Positions 26,182 through 37,095 of a stretch of 64,000 bases of DNA are shown here, piece after piece. The position numbers and the translations under genes were made by a program. The DNA is from Glandiceps talaboti (taxonomy: Eukaryota > Hemichordata > Enteropneusta > Spengelidae), in NCBI RefSeq assembly GCF_964340395.1, contig NC_135570.1, positions 15,132,822 to 15,196,821 of the forward strand, read 5' to 3'. The stretch's first letter is position 1. Each line of letters begins with the position of its first letter. The notes under the pieces were generated by a model. The model saw nothing but the letters and a program-made list of their open reading frames with translations, did no database searches and was not told where the DNA came from.

Positions 26182-27377
26182 ACTAATCATAATGAATTGA
26201 ATCCTTTCACTTTCAAATCTAAATTCTAGTAGCGGGAAGTAAGGAGTTTTGACAAATTTTAAGTGTCGCCAACATCATCAGTTATGGTTTTCTACAGTTC
26301 TTACAATTATACAAGATTTAGAAAAAGGTTAAACATTTATTTATTCTATATCACTAAAATAAATTTGCTTGTAAGATTTTCACAAAGTTGATTGTTTTAA
26401 AGGGTGTTTTTAGAGTGGAAATTCAAAGAGATTCACTATCGAGTTTCCCCAAGTATAATATACCCAGTGTTCCCACAGATATTATCACTATCGCCTTCAA
26501 AATAATCCAATATTATTGTACAATATAGTCATCCAAGGGATGTGATAGTTTGCCAGTTTTCTCCATAAAGCGGAATCATAATGGAAGGATTTATCCAAAC
26601 CATATTGGTAAACACAGGAAGTGAATGGTATCATGTGACAGTCATGTGACAGCACATGATATAAATAGAATTACAATATTACATAGATTGAAACTAATGA
26701 TGTCAATATTAGGTTTCTCCCTGTGAAAAAATTATGCAATTGTGTTGTCTTCATAATGATCCATATTATTTGTTAATGTTTATGAAGGATTCTATTAATC
26801 ACAACCAAGTGTTTATTTTCCAACAACTGCTATCACACTTAATATCAAACTTTACAAAATGTAAGATCTGCGTTCAGAAATTCCAACAACTGATATCACA
26901 CTTTAAGATGTGCTACTTAGTAGTTGATAGGGTACTTGTCACAATGGATATATTCAGATTGAATATCACAATCACAGCTATCTGTATTACAACTAAAATG
27001 TTGAATCTCAGTCTTTAATAGGAAAAACAACAAGTTGTCAGGAAAGGCAAGGTGTAAGGGTGGCAAGGTTTTGGACCTGGCCCATACTAAGGGGATTGGA
27101 CTGACCCATACTAAAGGGGGGGGGGGGCATGCAGGAGCTGGGCCTAATCTTTTGTAGCGGGTGACTCTGAGCCAAAGTAGGAGCTGGGCCTGGTCAAAAG
27201 TAGTTTGTTATTCAGTCATTAAATATCACTTCATTGAAAATGAATCTCTAGACATAGTTAGTCATGTGTAAACCAGAGACTTGGTTATTTGGCTTGACAA
27301 TTTTGATCCATTCACCAGAAAAGTCAATATGTTGTACTAGATCCTAGGATGCAGTTACTCTTTGGGTTAGTATATGT

Positions 27378-27570
27378 ATAGGTGTGTGTGTTAAATATGC
27401 CAGTGCGTGCATGCGTGGTGTGTGCATGCATGTGTGTGTGTGTGTGTGTGTGTGTGCACATCCATATGTATCTGTATGAGTACACATGAATGTATGTGTG
27501 TGTAGACAGTGTGCATGTGTATATATGTGTGCATACATGTGAATGTGTACATGTCTTATTTAACATGAAT
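27378..27570. repeat. GT-rich microsatellite region
   Basis: (TG)n tract at about 27429-27456, surrounded by degenerate GTGTGCATG repeats. Minus-strand open frames here are His/Thr-rich repeat translations. Confidence 0.9.
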
Positions 27571-28169
27571 GTGTGTGCGCCAGCATACCTACATCATTAC
27601 TTGTGTGTGTAATGGCAAGTAATCCGACCCTCATTTCCTATACATTCATTCAATCATGACTTCCCTTCAGAAACTCACAACAAATACACCCACTAAAAAT
27701 AACACTAACTGATGCTATCAAAGTTAATCTATACCTTCTAATGCATAAAGAAATCAATACTCTGATTTAATACATACATTATATAATATATGATTAAAGT
27801 ATTCATACTTCATTTGAGTACTGGTTACACGGTGGGTTTCTTCAGTATACTCATTAATTTATTTATTACTCTCGGGACAATACTAGGAGGTCCATTTGAC
27901 TGGCATGTAATGAAGACTTACTAGAACTTGTCATTTAAATAAAAATTTGTAATTATAGTACTTTTGTGTCAGGAATAGATTTTTGTATGTCTGAATAAAC
28001 ATGTAGTTGACAATTATACCATGCATGATCCAAGTTCAACAAAAAATATGGAATATATACTCTGGTCATTCTACATCACGTGTCTATTTTGTAATATTAT
28101 TCAAAATGCTCAAAATTGCCATTATTTTCCCTGATTATTTTTTCATATTACTGGTGCTGGTATGTTATT

Positions 28170-28320
28170 CTCTAATAATTTTCTTTATTCATCCACAAAA
28201 TACTTGTGACCTAAGGGTTGTCACAACTCGTCTAGCAACTCGTAGTGACAAGGACCCCTTTGGTCACTCACATTTTCGTTGTCTGCCAACAAAGAATACT
28301 GGGGACTAATATTTCAAATA
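28170..28320. mobile_element. Small palindromic element, copy 4
   Basis: TTCTTTATTCATCCAC..TTGTGACCTAAGGGTTGTCAC pairs with GTAGTGACAAGGACCCCTTTGGTCACTC, and the right end reads AATACTGGGGAC. Same family as 8685-8840, in inverted orientation. Confidence 0.55.
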
Positions 28321-30424
28321 TATATTTTCAGTTCATTTCAAGCTAGTTTATACAATATTCACACAATGGGAATCAACTGTTTGCAACAAGATCCCAGGTC
28401 ATTTTCAGTTTTTCCGTGTATAACCAGTGTGTCTGTATCAGCTGATATGTATGACACAATCTGATTGGGTGAAGTGTTTTACTAAGAGACCATATAAATG
28501 ACACAATCTGATTGGTAGTAGTGTTTTACTAAGACTGTATAAATGGCACAATCTGATTGGTTGTTGTGTTTTACTAAGAGATTGTCAAAAATAATGCTTT
28601 TGTATCTGAATGAAATAAACCATATCATCTTGGTGGCTTATATATGTGTCTTACATGATTGAAACCATGGCGTCTTGGTGGCTATGCTTAGGCCTGTGGT
28701 TTCTACAACAATGAGTAAATTAATGCAAAAAGATTTCAAAGTTTACAGTGTTTGCTTTTGCCAGCACTTTGGATTAGCATTAGTTTACATGTGTGAAATC
28801 TGATGGCTTGCCAGAGCAAGAGAAAAAAAATTGGGCCAGAACAAAAGAATAATCACATATGCATTAAATCTTTTTAAAATAACACTAATGTGAGAACTTG
28901 GGATTCAAACATAGACCTTTAAGTTAAACCAATGGGGCTCATACCTCTATTCATGACTTTCATAGAGGCATCAAACCAGTAATAATTAGTCTATATCAGT
29001 TAATCAGAAAAAATCACTTGTTACTAGTAAAAGTTTAATATGTTTTTCACATTTACAATACAAATAAAAATTAAAAAAAATTGCAAGTTACTGTATTTTT
29101 GGATTTTAAGTTTCAGAACGGATGAGTTGTCTATTTTTCAGATTCTGAGTAATAGTATGTACCACGTACTTCCTGTGTACAGTTTAAATACTATTCCACA
29201 ATGTTATCGCAAGGGGCAAGTGCCGTTATCACAATTAAACCGCAAAGTCAAATTCCTTCCTTTTTAATGACTGACTGACTGAATGAACGACGGAATGACT
29301 GAGTGACTTAACAAACAAAATCAAAAACTGTCGCTCCACCCAATTCACAGTACGATTAATGCGATGACGGTGATATTGAATCACATCTCCACGTGTCTAT
29401 TCATCATGTACAATAGCCGTACGCACGCATACAGGCTAAGCGTACGCGTGGTACCAAACGTCATCCGGCGTGTTACACTTGTTGTAGATGAGACTTTGTA
29501 CTATGTATATAATATGGCATATACACTATCTATCTTGATTAATGTAACTAAGAATATTGAATGTTATGAAAAATCACTTTCTTTACCAATAATTTGTCTG
29601 AAAATTGTATAACATCAATTAACAGAAAATATTTTTGTGTGGAAAACTTCCAACCACTGACAACCTTAGATGAATACGTTCATATATCGTACGGTTGAAA
29701 ATATCAAAATATAGTGTCTTTTCTTTTCTTTTCTACAATCAAGCCAATAACCATACTGTGTACATAAAACGGATAGCCATCGGCTTCTTTGAGTAACACC
29801 GGCAAGATTGTCTCTTGGGTACGAGTGTCGCATGGCATCGCTCGTGATCATACCTCAATTCAACTGACAACGCGTCAACACTGACACAGAGTAGAATGAC
29901 GTGACGTTGACACGGACACCACTCTGCTGACACCGAAATCAAAATAACTAAAAACAATATTATTTAAACTTACCGTATGATAACGTCCTTACATCATTTA
30001 GTCACAGCGTGGACATACATCTTAGAAGTTTGAGTAAATACTACGAGCACACTTTTAACACTGTCTCGTACACATAGGTAGTACTGCAGTGACTTGTTAG
30101 AGTTTGTACTCATCCGTCTGCTGTTTCGTGAAGCCTCGATCCAGCCTCGCACACAGACCCTCTATGTAAACAATAAAATCTACATAGGGGCCCTCTAGCA
30201 AAGAATTGGATGTAATAATACCAGTATGTGATGTAAAGTAGATAAACATATATTTTCGACAAAAAATTAATATTCTTTCAGTGTTTTAAAGGAGACAGTA
30301 ATTGTATTGTATATTTTATTATTAGGATGATCGTCTGGTGTTTACTCACTCCAACTTTTCTGTTGAGTGGTTTGTATTTGTTATTTTTCATGGGTTCATA
30401 CACTGGGAGCCCAGCAACCATGTT

Positions 30425-30600
30425 ACAAACAAACAAACAAACAAACAAACAAACAAACAAACAAACAAACAAACAAACAAACAAACAAACACACACACAC
30501 ACACATACATACATACATACATACATACATACATACATACATACACAAACAAACAAACAAACAAACAAACAAACAAACAAAAACAAAAACAAAAAAATAC

Positions 30601-30635
<35 letters not shown>

Positions 30636-30705
30636 TACACACACACACACACATACATACATACATACATACATACATACATACATACATACATACATAC
30701 ATACA

Positions 30706-30739
<34 letters not shown>

Positions 30740-30740
30740 C
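30425..30740. repeat. Compound microsatellite (CAAA)n, (CA)n, (CATA)n, (CAGA)n
   Basis: About 315 bp of alternating tetranucleotide blocks. All six frames are open here and give long Thr/Asn/Lys- or Cys/Leu/Val-repeat translations. None is a protein-coding gene. Confidence 0.97.
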
Positions 30741-32607
30741 ATACGTTGCTGTATAATATTGTGACAGTGTCTGTTTCATTCGGTGTAGCATTAAAAAAAA
30801 CAAAGCGAGCAGCTCGTGTGTGGACAATTATTTAAGAATAAAATTATTTATCTACATGTATAGCTGTATATAGCCCCAATACACAACATTAATTGAAAAT
30901 GAAAATGACACAATAACTTATTAGGTCCTTCGATGAGTTGATCTTGACTATGTACTTTCTCTCTCAAGGTGACACTCCTAGATAATTGTGATATCATTGA
31001 TATTAACGAAGATGTTAATGTCACGTGTACGACTTTCTCTGTGAATGAATGAATGGAAGTGATACGATTAGTTAGATGCTGTGTGTGGATTTGATTAAAA
31101 ATACAAAGAATTTGGAATTATCCCCTGTTCTGAATTTCACCATTTTGACTTATCGAGGAATGTTTGTTTCCCGGAACGTGTTTCCAATCCTACGCCGGCG
31201 CGGCATGCGGGATCGGGAGCGAAATGGAGCGAGATAGACAGAGTACGAGATAGATAGAATATATTGAAGCCCGCCCTCTTGCGGTCACAAGGTGGAGCAA
31301 AACTTTATCATACATACCAACCATCAGGCTCTGGTTGCTAATCAAAATAAGCCAATCTTATGATAATTCGTTTATATTTTTATTTCATCTTAGGTCCATG
31401 GGCCATTGAACATAACTGTCAACTTATTGGATCCTTAAAGACAAGTAAATTACATTCAAGTTCACAACACGGTTACAGCAGATCTAGAACCATGAAACAG
31501 ATACCATGAGATACTAAAACACTCGTCGGAAACACGCGTCGGAAAGTTATCCGAACGCATAAAATCGCAGCGCCATCGTGAAGAGAGAGATTTAACGCTC
31601 AATAATTACATCATAGAATGATCAAGGTCCGTAATAGACAGATCGCCCCCCCCCCCCTACCCAGTAGAAGAGCACCCCCACCCCCGCGCGGTTAGAGGCT
31701 GGGTAACCAAGACTACCGCTTAATAAGTGTGTTCACTTTTATCATATATCTACAAGCAGCAAAGATAGATTTTTCTGGCATGGTTAAATGCGTTATGACG
31801 TGTTACTTGTACATAATGTCGTCAAAAGAGAAGACAGATGTGCAAGTAGATAATCAGGTCATTGACCCTTGTGGCAAGATTTCTGTTATTCGTCTAATAC
31901 AGTTAAAACGATGTAGGTTTGGTGTTTCACTCAGTAACATGACATTTATAATTTAATACACACCATCATACAACTTCTAATGCAAAAGAAACAATTACAT
32001 ACTAGGTGTCATGCACAGTGGGGATGTAGAAGTAGTCAAGTTGAAATGTTGATTATCAGTTAGAAAATAATATATAATGTTTTTCATTACATGATAAGCC
32101 TGTTTTTACTGCAGTGTGAAAGAATAGCAATGCTTATCCGTTTTCAATGTACAATAGTTTATTGTATATTTTGTAAATCATTCTGGGATTAAAAGAAAAC
32201 ATAGAATTTAGACTATAACTGATTTTAAACGAGAGGAAAATAATGCAATTGCTGAAATACAACTAAAAATGTTTTCTTGTTTCCCGGATTGTAAAAACTG
32301 CGACGTTAACATAGAGATATGGAGAACTAGAACCCCTTGCAATTGATAGATTATTTACATCATTTCCTGTCTAACTACGCGTATTCTATATTTCAGGCGT
32401 GTTCTGTTGTGTTCTTTTGTGTTCTTTTGGGAAGTTTAGAACTTTTCACACGTTGTCATTCTATTCCATAACATTCAGATATAGTCAGGTGTTTACCAAC
32501 TATGTCTTGCCTTATACATTGAAAACGAATTTTTATTCGAAACGTCGGATTACATCTATTTATTCGGACTGTCTCACTCGTTCTTTACGCATTTCACGTC
32601 CAGAGAC

Positions 32608-32800
32608 CACAGGGGCATGTATTATTGCTTAGATTGCTGTTTTCTTTGGAAAGTATCGTACGAATTCTGCTACCACAAATGTATCAATCTCTATACTACG
32701 ACGAAAGATATATTCTTCAGGAATATATAATCAAAAGATTGTTATATTTAGTCTGTAGATCTGGAAAACAACAATCTATGAAATATTACACGCCCCTGTG
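32608..32800 (+). mobile_element. hAT-like MITE, copy 1, with perfect 8-bp TSD
   Basis: 193 bp. The left end is CACAGGGGCATGTATTA and the right end is TATTACACGCCCCTGTG, so the termini are inverted repeats. CCAGAGAC lies at 32600-32607 and again at 32801-32808. The interior shares TCGTACGAATTCTGCT, ACAAATGTATCAATC and AATCAAAAGATTGTTATATT with the copies at 33196 and 63305. TIRs starting CA..GGGGCG and 8-bp TSDs are typical of hAT-derived MITEs. Open frames across it are incidental. Confidence 0.88.
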
Positions 32801-33195
32801 CCAGAGACTACGAGATGCATTAACTATATCTCAACAAGAACTGTATGTTTACCTCCAATCCCATAAGGTTGGTTATATGATTTTATTGAGGACATGAGGG
32901 AGCTCAAGGTTATAGAGTGATATGCCATTTGGAAGTTTTAGTTTGACTACTACTAGTTGAATTTGACTGAAATCTGCTAGGATGGGTGTGTCAATCTGAA
33001 GACATATTGACACAACTGACCTTAGCAATCACGACCACGCCTTGACAATAACCAAAAGCCATTCTATTTTGCAAAGATAACATTATTGAGTAGGTACACA
33101 TTAAGTATAAGTACATCTGATTAGTCTGGGACAATTTGCAGTTTAAAGCTTTGTCATAAACTGTCAGATTTATGCCGCTCCGCCCTCGTCGGCAT

Positions 33196-33428
33196 CACAG
33201 AGGATTGTTATATTTCGTAGATTGTTGTTTTCTTATTGTTTAGAATGTCGTTTTCTTAGGAAAATATCGTACGAATCTTGCTGCTACAAATGTATCAATC
33301 TTTATACTACAAAGAAATATTAGTCTCTTCCCCTTACATGTAGGAATATGTACTAATCAAAAAGTTGTTATATTTAGTAGACCTGGAAAACTACAATTTA
33401 TGAAATACTAGTATTACACGCCCCTGTG
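33196..33428 (+). mobile_element. hAT-like MITE, copy 2, with perfect 8-bp TSD
   Basis: 233 bp. It begins CACAGAGG and ends TACACGCCCCTGTG. GTCGGCAT flanks both ends (33188-33195 and 33429-33436). The arms extend inward as an imperfect inverted repeat of about 40 bp (TAGATTGTTGTTTTC against GAAAACTACAATTTA). Confidence 0.88.
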
Positions 33429-33789
33429 GTCGGCATGCTCCCAGGCTGTCCGATGTGTGAGGGCGTACGTTAATACAAAGGAATGGAACATGTGTGAAAT
33501 AGAAATGTAATTCCGTGACTTATAGAAGTCAGTCAAGTCGGAAAAATGGTTATTGGGTGCGATCTAAAACTATCATTGTTGAGTTTCCCTGCAAAACTTT
33601 GAAACGTATTTGAAACTCACATCAGATTGACATTCTACTTCATTTACTTCTAAGAGCGCCACTGGCGGTCAACGTGTATAGCTTTTTTTCTTTCCAAGAA
33701 GTGAACTAACTATCAAGGTATGAAAAAGATATAAAATGTAGATATACAAAGTAGTAGTGTGGATGCTACTGGTCGAGTATAAATTGATC

Positions 33790-34335
33790 TTGAATGATGC
33801 ATTAGTTGAGAGGCCAGGATGCTCTGTGTGAATGTCACATACATGCCCAGTTTAGAAGTTTAGTACTCCCAGAGTCCCCTATGTGTGAATGTCATATGTG
33901 CAATTTAAGATGCCAGTATTCCCATAGTCCTTAGCTTTGTGTGTAAACAGTCCCAGTTTAGAGGCCAACACTTCCAGAGTATTTGGTGTGTAAATACGAC
34001 ATGCCCGGTTTACAAGCTAATACTCCCAGAGTCCTTTCTCTGTAAACAGTCCCAGTTTAGAAGCCAAGACTCCCAGGTTAAAGGCCAAGACTCCCATAGT
34101 CCTTTGTGTTTGACCATGCCCGGTTCAGAGGCCAATACTCCCAGAGTCCTATGCGTTTGAACAGTTAAAGGTTAGATGCACGTTTTCCCATAGTCCTTCA
34201 TGTTTGGGCATGCCAGTTTAGAGGCAGTTTAGGCCAATAGTCCCAGAGTCCGTTGTGCATGTACAATCGTCGGTTAGAGACCAAAACTCCCAGAGTCCTT
34301 TGCATGTAGACATTCCTGGTTAGCTATGACCCATA
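33790..34335. repeat. Degenerate tandem array, roughly 50-60 bp unit, about 9 copies
   Basis: Repeated blocks of ACTCCCAGAGTCCTTTGTG, TGTAAACAGTCCCAGTTTAG and AGGCCAA, with many substitutions and deletions. No gene is seen. It ends about 700 bp before the transposon. Confidence 0.8.
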
Positions 34336-35014
34336 GCGGTGAGATTCTTGTGTTTCTCACTAACATTGATTATAGACACAGATAATCATCTGCACTTACG
34401 AGGGGCATCTTCAACCATGGATATATTAGTGAGATAATACATCCATGCTTGAACATTCATTCTCATACACTCATGACAGATATATAACTAAATGTCTTTG
34501 GGACTGCTCTCCTCAGGATTACACACAATGACATCTTCAGGAACATTGTCAATATGGAGTCATTCTTTGCCACTGGGTGCTGGGAGTTAGGGAGGGACGC
34601 AACTGGTTGCAAAGGGTCAAGGATACCAGAGGAGGGGGAGGGGAGGGGATTAGGGCAGACAGATGAATGTCAGTCATTAACAAGTCAGTTGCATTCTGAC
34701 AAGTATTAGAGTGGAAAACACACTAACTGTATCACACACTGCTCTTTACTCTGCACACTTAAAGACACAACACACTTGAAATGCATTTATTGAAAGTTTA
34801 ATATATATAACACATCCATATGTATGTCAACATAGTGTATACCTGTGTTTGACATACTAATAAAGATGTAGAACCACTGCATTGTAGTATCAAAGTGTAA
34901 TGTTCACTCCTTGATGTCTTGAACGCCTTGTCAAGTTTACCAGTGTACTGCAATAATATATTTCAACTCATAGCTAAACGTAGCTAGCCCTCGGGCTTAC
35001 TAGAATAAGCATAT

Positions 35015-35022
35015 TGTATTGC
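35015..35022. repeat. 8-bp target-site duplication, left copy (TGTATTGC)
   Basis: TGTATTGC directly precedes the left inverted repeat and is repeated exactly at 47913-47920 beyond the right one. Eight-base duplications are the known insertion signature of Zisupton/KDZ transposons. Confidence 0.88.
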
Positions 35023-35146
35023 AGGTATATATGGGTGTATCAAAACAGCATCTGCTAGTAAAAAGTGCTACTAGCAGTTTCAACAAAACACTGTTTGCGA
35101 CATGTAGCACTTCGATTCTGCTATACCTGTAGCACTTGCATTCTGC
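35023..35146 (+). repeat. Left terminal inverted repeat of the KDZ element
   Basis: Begins AGGTATATATGGGTGTATC and ends TTGCATTCTGC. It aligns to the reverse complement of 47787-47912 with a few substitutions, a 1-bp length difference in an A tract and one extra terminal G on the right copy. It contains a palindrome: CTGCTAGTA (35052-35060) pairs with TACTAGCAG across 8 bases. Confidence 0.92.
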
Positions 35147-35228
35147 GACCACTATAGCACTCTGACTCTGCGACTCATAACACTTTGATTCTGCGATTGC
35201 TAGCAAATGAAGCACTTTCAGCGATTCT
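35104..35228 (+). repeat. Subterminal iterons (GTAGCACTT..ATTCTGC, about 25-bp spacing)
   Basis: The core AGCACTT or its variants starts at 35106, 35131, 35156, 35179 (AACACTTT) and 35211. Each of the first four is followed by ATTCTGC or a close variant. The first two copies lie inside the inverted repeat and are mirrored at the right end; the others extend inward on the left only. Regularly spaced subterminal repeats are the usual form of transposase or accessory-protein binding sites. The binding role is inferred. Confidence 0.8.
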
Positions 35229-37095
35229 TGCATCGATGGTCGAACAGCGATAATGTAGCTGCATGTATGCGCCGAACTATGACGACAGCACCCGTGACCC
35301 GGTAGCTACCGATCCACGGTAAATTATGATCGACACTCTCCTGACGCATGTGAAAGTAAGCCTAATCGATGTTTCAGTTTACTTTGTCATTGATGTCAAT
35401 AAAGTTTTTGCTCACATTGGTGTTTTATTGTATTGGCGGCAAAACAGACAACATTTCATGTCACCTTGTAGAATGTTTGCGTGGAGAGAGGCGACGGCTG
35501 TGACCTTGATCCCCTGCCGTCGACAACGTGCGAATCACAAAATACTAAGTAAACAATCGGCTGCGGTGGTTCATTCTCACCTCGTCCATGACAATGCAGT
35601 ACACGTACTCGGGTTTTTTCATCGAACAAATATGTTTATACAGATGTTGGAGGAGGAGTTCATGATTATTATTATCACTTTGTTTTGACTAACAGCCATG
35701 CTTTTACATGCGTTCTTATCTATGACAGTATCGTAGAATTCATAGTCCAAATTTGTAAAGTAATACGACGTAACAGCTCTAAGTTTTTAATTTAAAAATA
35801 CAAATTCACATCTATTTTATATTTATGTGTTAACTTCAATGACAAAGGAAAAATATTGTTACCGGTCTCAAATGTTTTTGGAGGACGTTGATGAATTTAG
35901 CTGACGCACCACGGACTAAAAATTAACATGTGCTGCATGCAGACGATTGCGTCCTTGAAATCACGGTCCGTGTTGAAATGCACGTCTTGTGAAGAAAACA
36001 TTGTATCAAACATTAAACGTTTGTTTAAAAAGTTGCAATCCTTTTCGTTGCCTTTGCCGATGTAAATAAGGCCAGCTTGCCGAAAGGGAACATGTTGTTA
36101 AGAACTATGAAACTTGTGAATTGGTGACGTCAGATGACTTGAATAAATTATGATGATATTAGCTGATGTGACAATGGCTATTCCTTTTTGAGAATGCGTG
36201 ACAACGATTGACTGATAGACTCTCTGTGGAAACATGCCGACATAACTTTTCCGCGTAAAATACACCGAAATAGGGTATTCTTTTATACATGCCATACGTC
36301 ACCTTAAAACGGTTATCTGAAGTTGTTATTTTTTCTGATAGAAATTCTTTCGATCGACATCTCTGGTATTTTCGGAGAATTTTTACTGATTGTCAGATTT
36401 GTAGGAGCAGTCGTACGGGCGGACGGACAATGAATTACATATTTGTGAGTGATTGTTAATAATAGGCACCATCCTACCAGTGTGAAACATACTATCTAGG
36501 AAAGGGGTGTGATGGCGCTCGGTGTGTCCTACCACTACATGTATTCCCTGCATGTATTACCATAGACCCTATGGTATTACGAAGTGTTGGCGGCCATAAC
36601 CACTAATCTCATTAGGGAGCGTGTGTGTAAACTTCAACATAGTCGAAAACAGTTAGAACTGTTTAGCTGGTTTTTTACAGCTGTGGACGTACTCGTTATT
36701 GCACCCACGAGATTGTTTTCGGCCAAGATACATGTAATGTTTGGTGAGATGAGATGTGTCTGCTGGGTGATGAGATCGCGAACCGTTCGGTTAGTTACAG
36801 CAACACAGTTGTGTGGTTAACGCTATGAGTTCAATAACGCCGTCAATTAGCACCAAGATAAATGATATTGTCTTTATACCCAACTTTACCGTCTTTTGAT
36901 GTTACATTGCGGATTGACTGTCAGCAGATCCTTGACAAATGACATATCATAAAGCAGTAAAAGTGTGAACTGGTACCGCTCTTTACGTCACCGACGACTT
37001 TACGCGGCGATCCGCCACTTGCTGCCCGGCGGATCGATCAGTTTAGCAAAGGCGACATTAACACTTTCTCACACTGTTCTTCGACTTTAAAAGCC
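35229..37095. other. Left interior of the KDZ element; 5' region of the NRF1-like gene
   Basis: No recognisable protein. A 120-codon plus-strand frame at 35326-35688 has no family features, and I do not call it. Towards 37095 the base composition becomes richer in GC, consistent with a promoter. Confidence 0.5.
36982..37040 (+). promoter_or_regulatory. Putative promoter elements upstream of the NRF1-like gene
   Basis: TTACGTCA (CRE-like, about 36983-36990) is followed by a perfect 9-bp inverted repeat, CGATCCGCC (37008-37016) and GGCGGATCG (37028-37036), about 60 bp before the start codon. The symmetry suggests a dimeric protein site. Autoregulation by the encoded DNA-binding protein is only a possibility. 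Confidence 0.4.

Larger units (their letters stand above)
14938..32607. other. Gene desert; repeats only
   Basis: I recognise no coding exon in this stretch. Open frames up to about 130 codons are explained by repeats or look random. Included are a CA microsatellite (16163-16203), minisatellites at 17.27 and 20.35 kb, a G homopolymer (19190-19213), GT and CAAA/ACAT microsatellites, foldback sequences, and inverted partial copies of one repeat near 20.8 and 23.9 kb. Confidence 0.6.

Noticed and set aside
30278-30835. Six overlapping long open frames of up to 165 codons
   Set aside because: All come from CAAA/CATA/CAGA microsatellites, which lack stops in every frame. The translations are pure short-period repeats.
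32625-32897. 90-codon plus-strand ORF
   Set aside because: Most of it lies within the hAT-like MITE at 32608-32800 and shows no coding signal in the other copies.
35326-35688. 120-codon plus-strand ORF inside the transposon as a third cargo gene
   Set aside because: No recognisable domain, no splice partners and ordinary chance length for this region. Left uncalled, though transcript data could change this.
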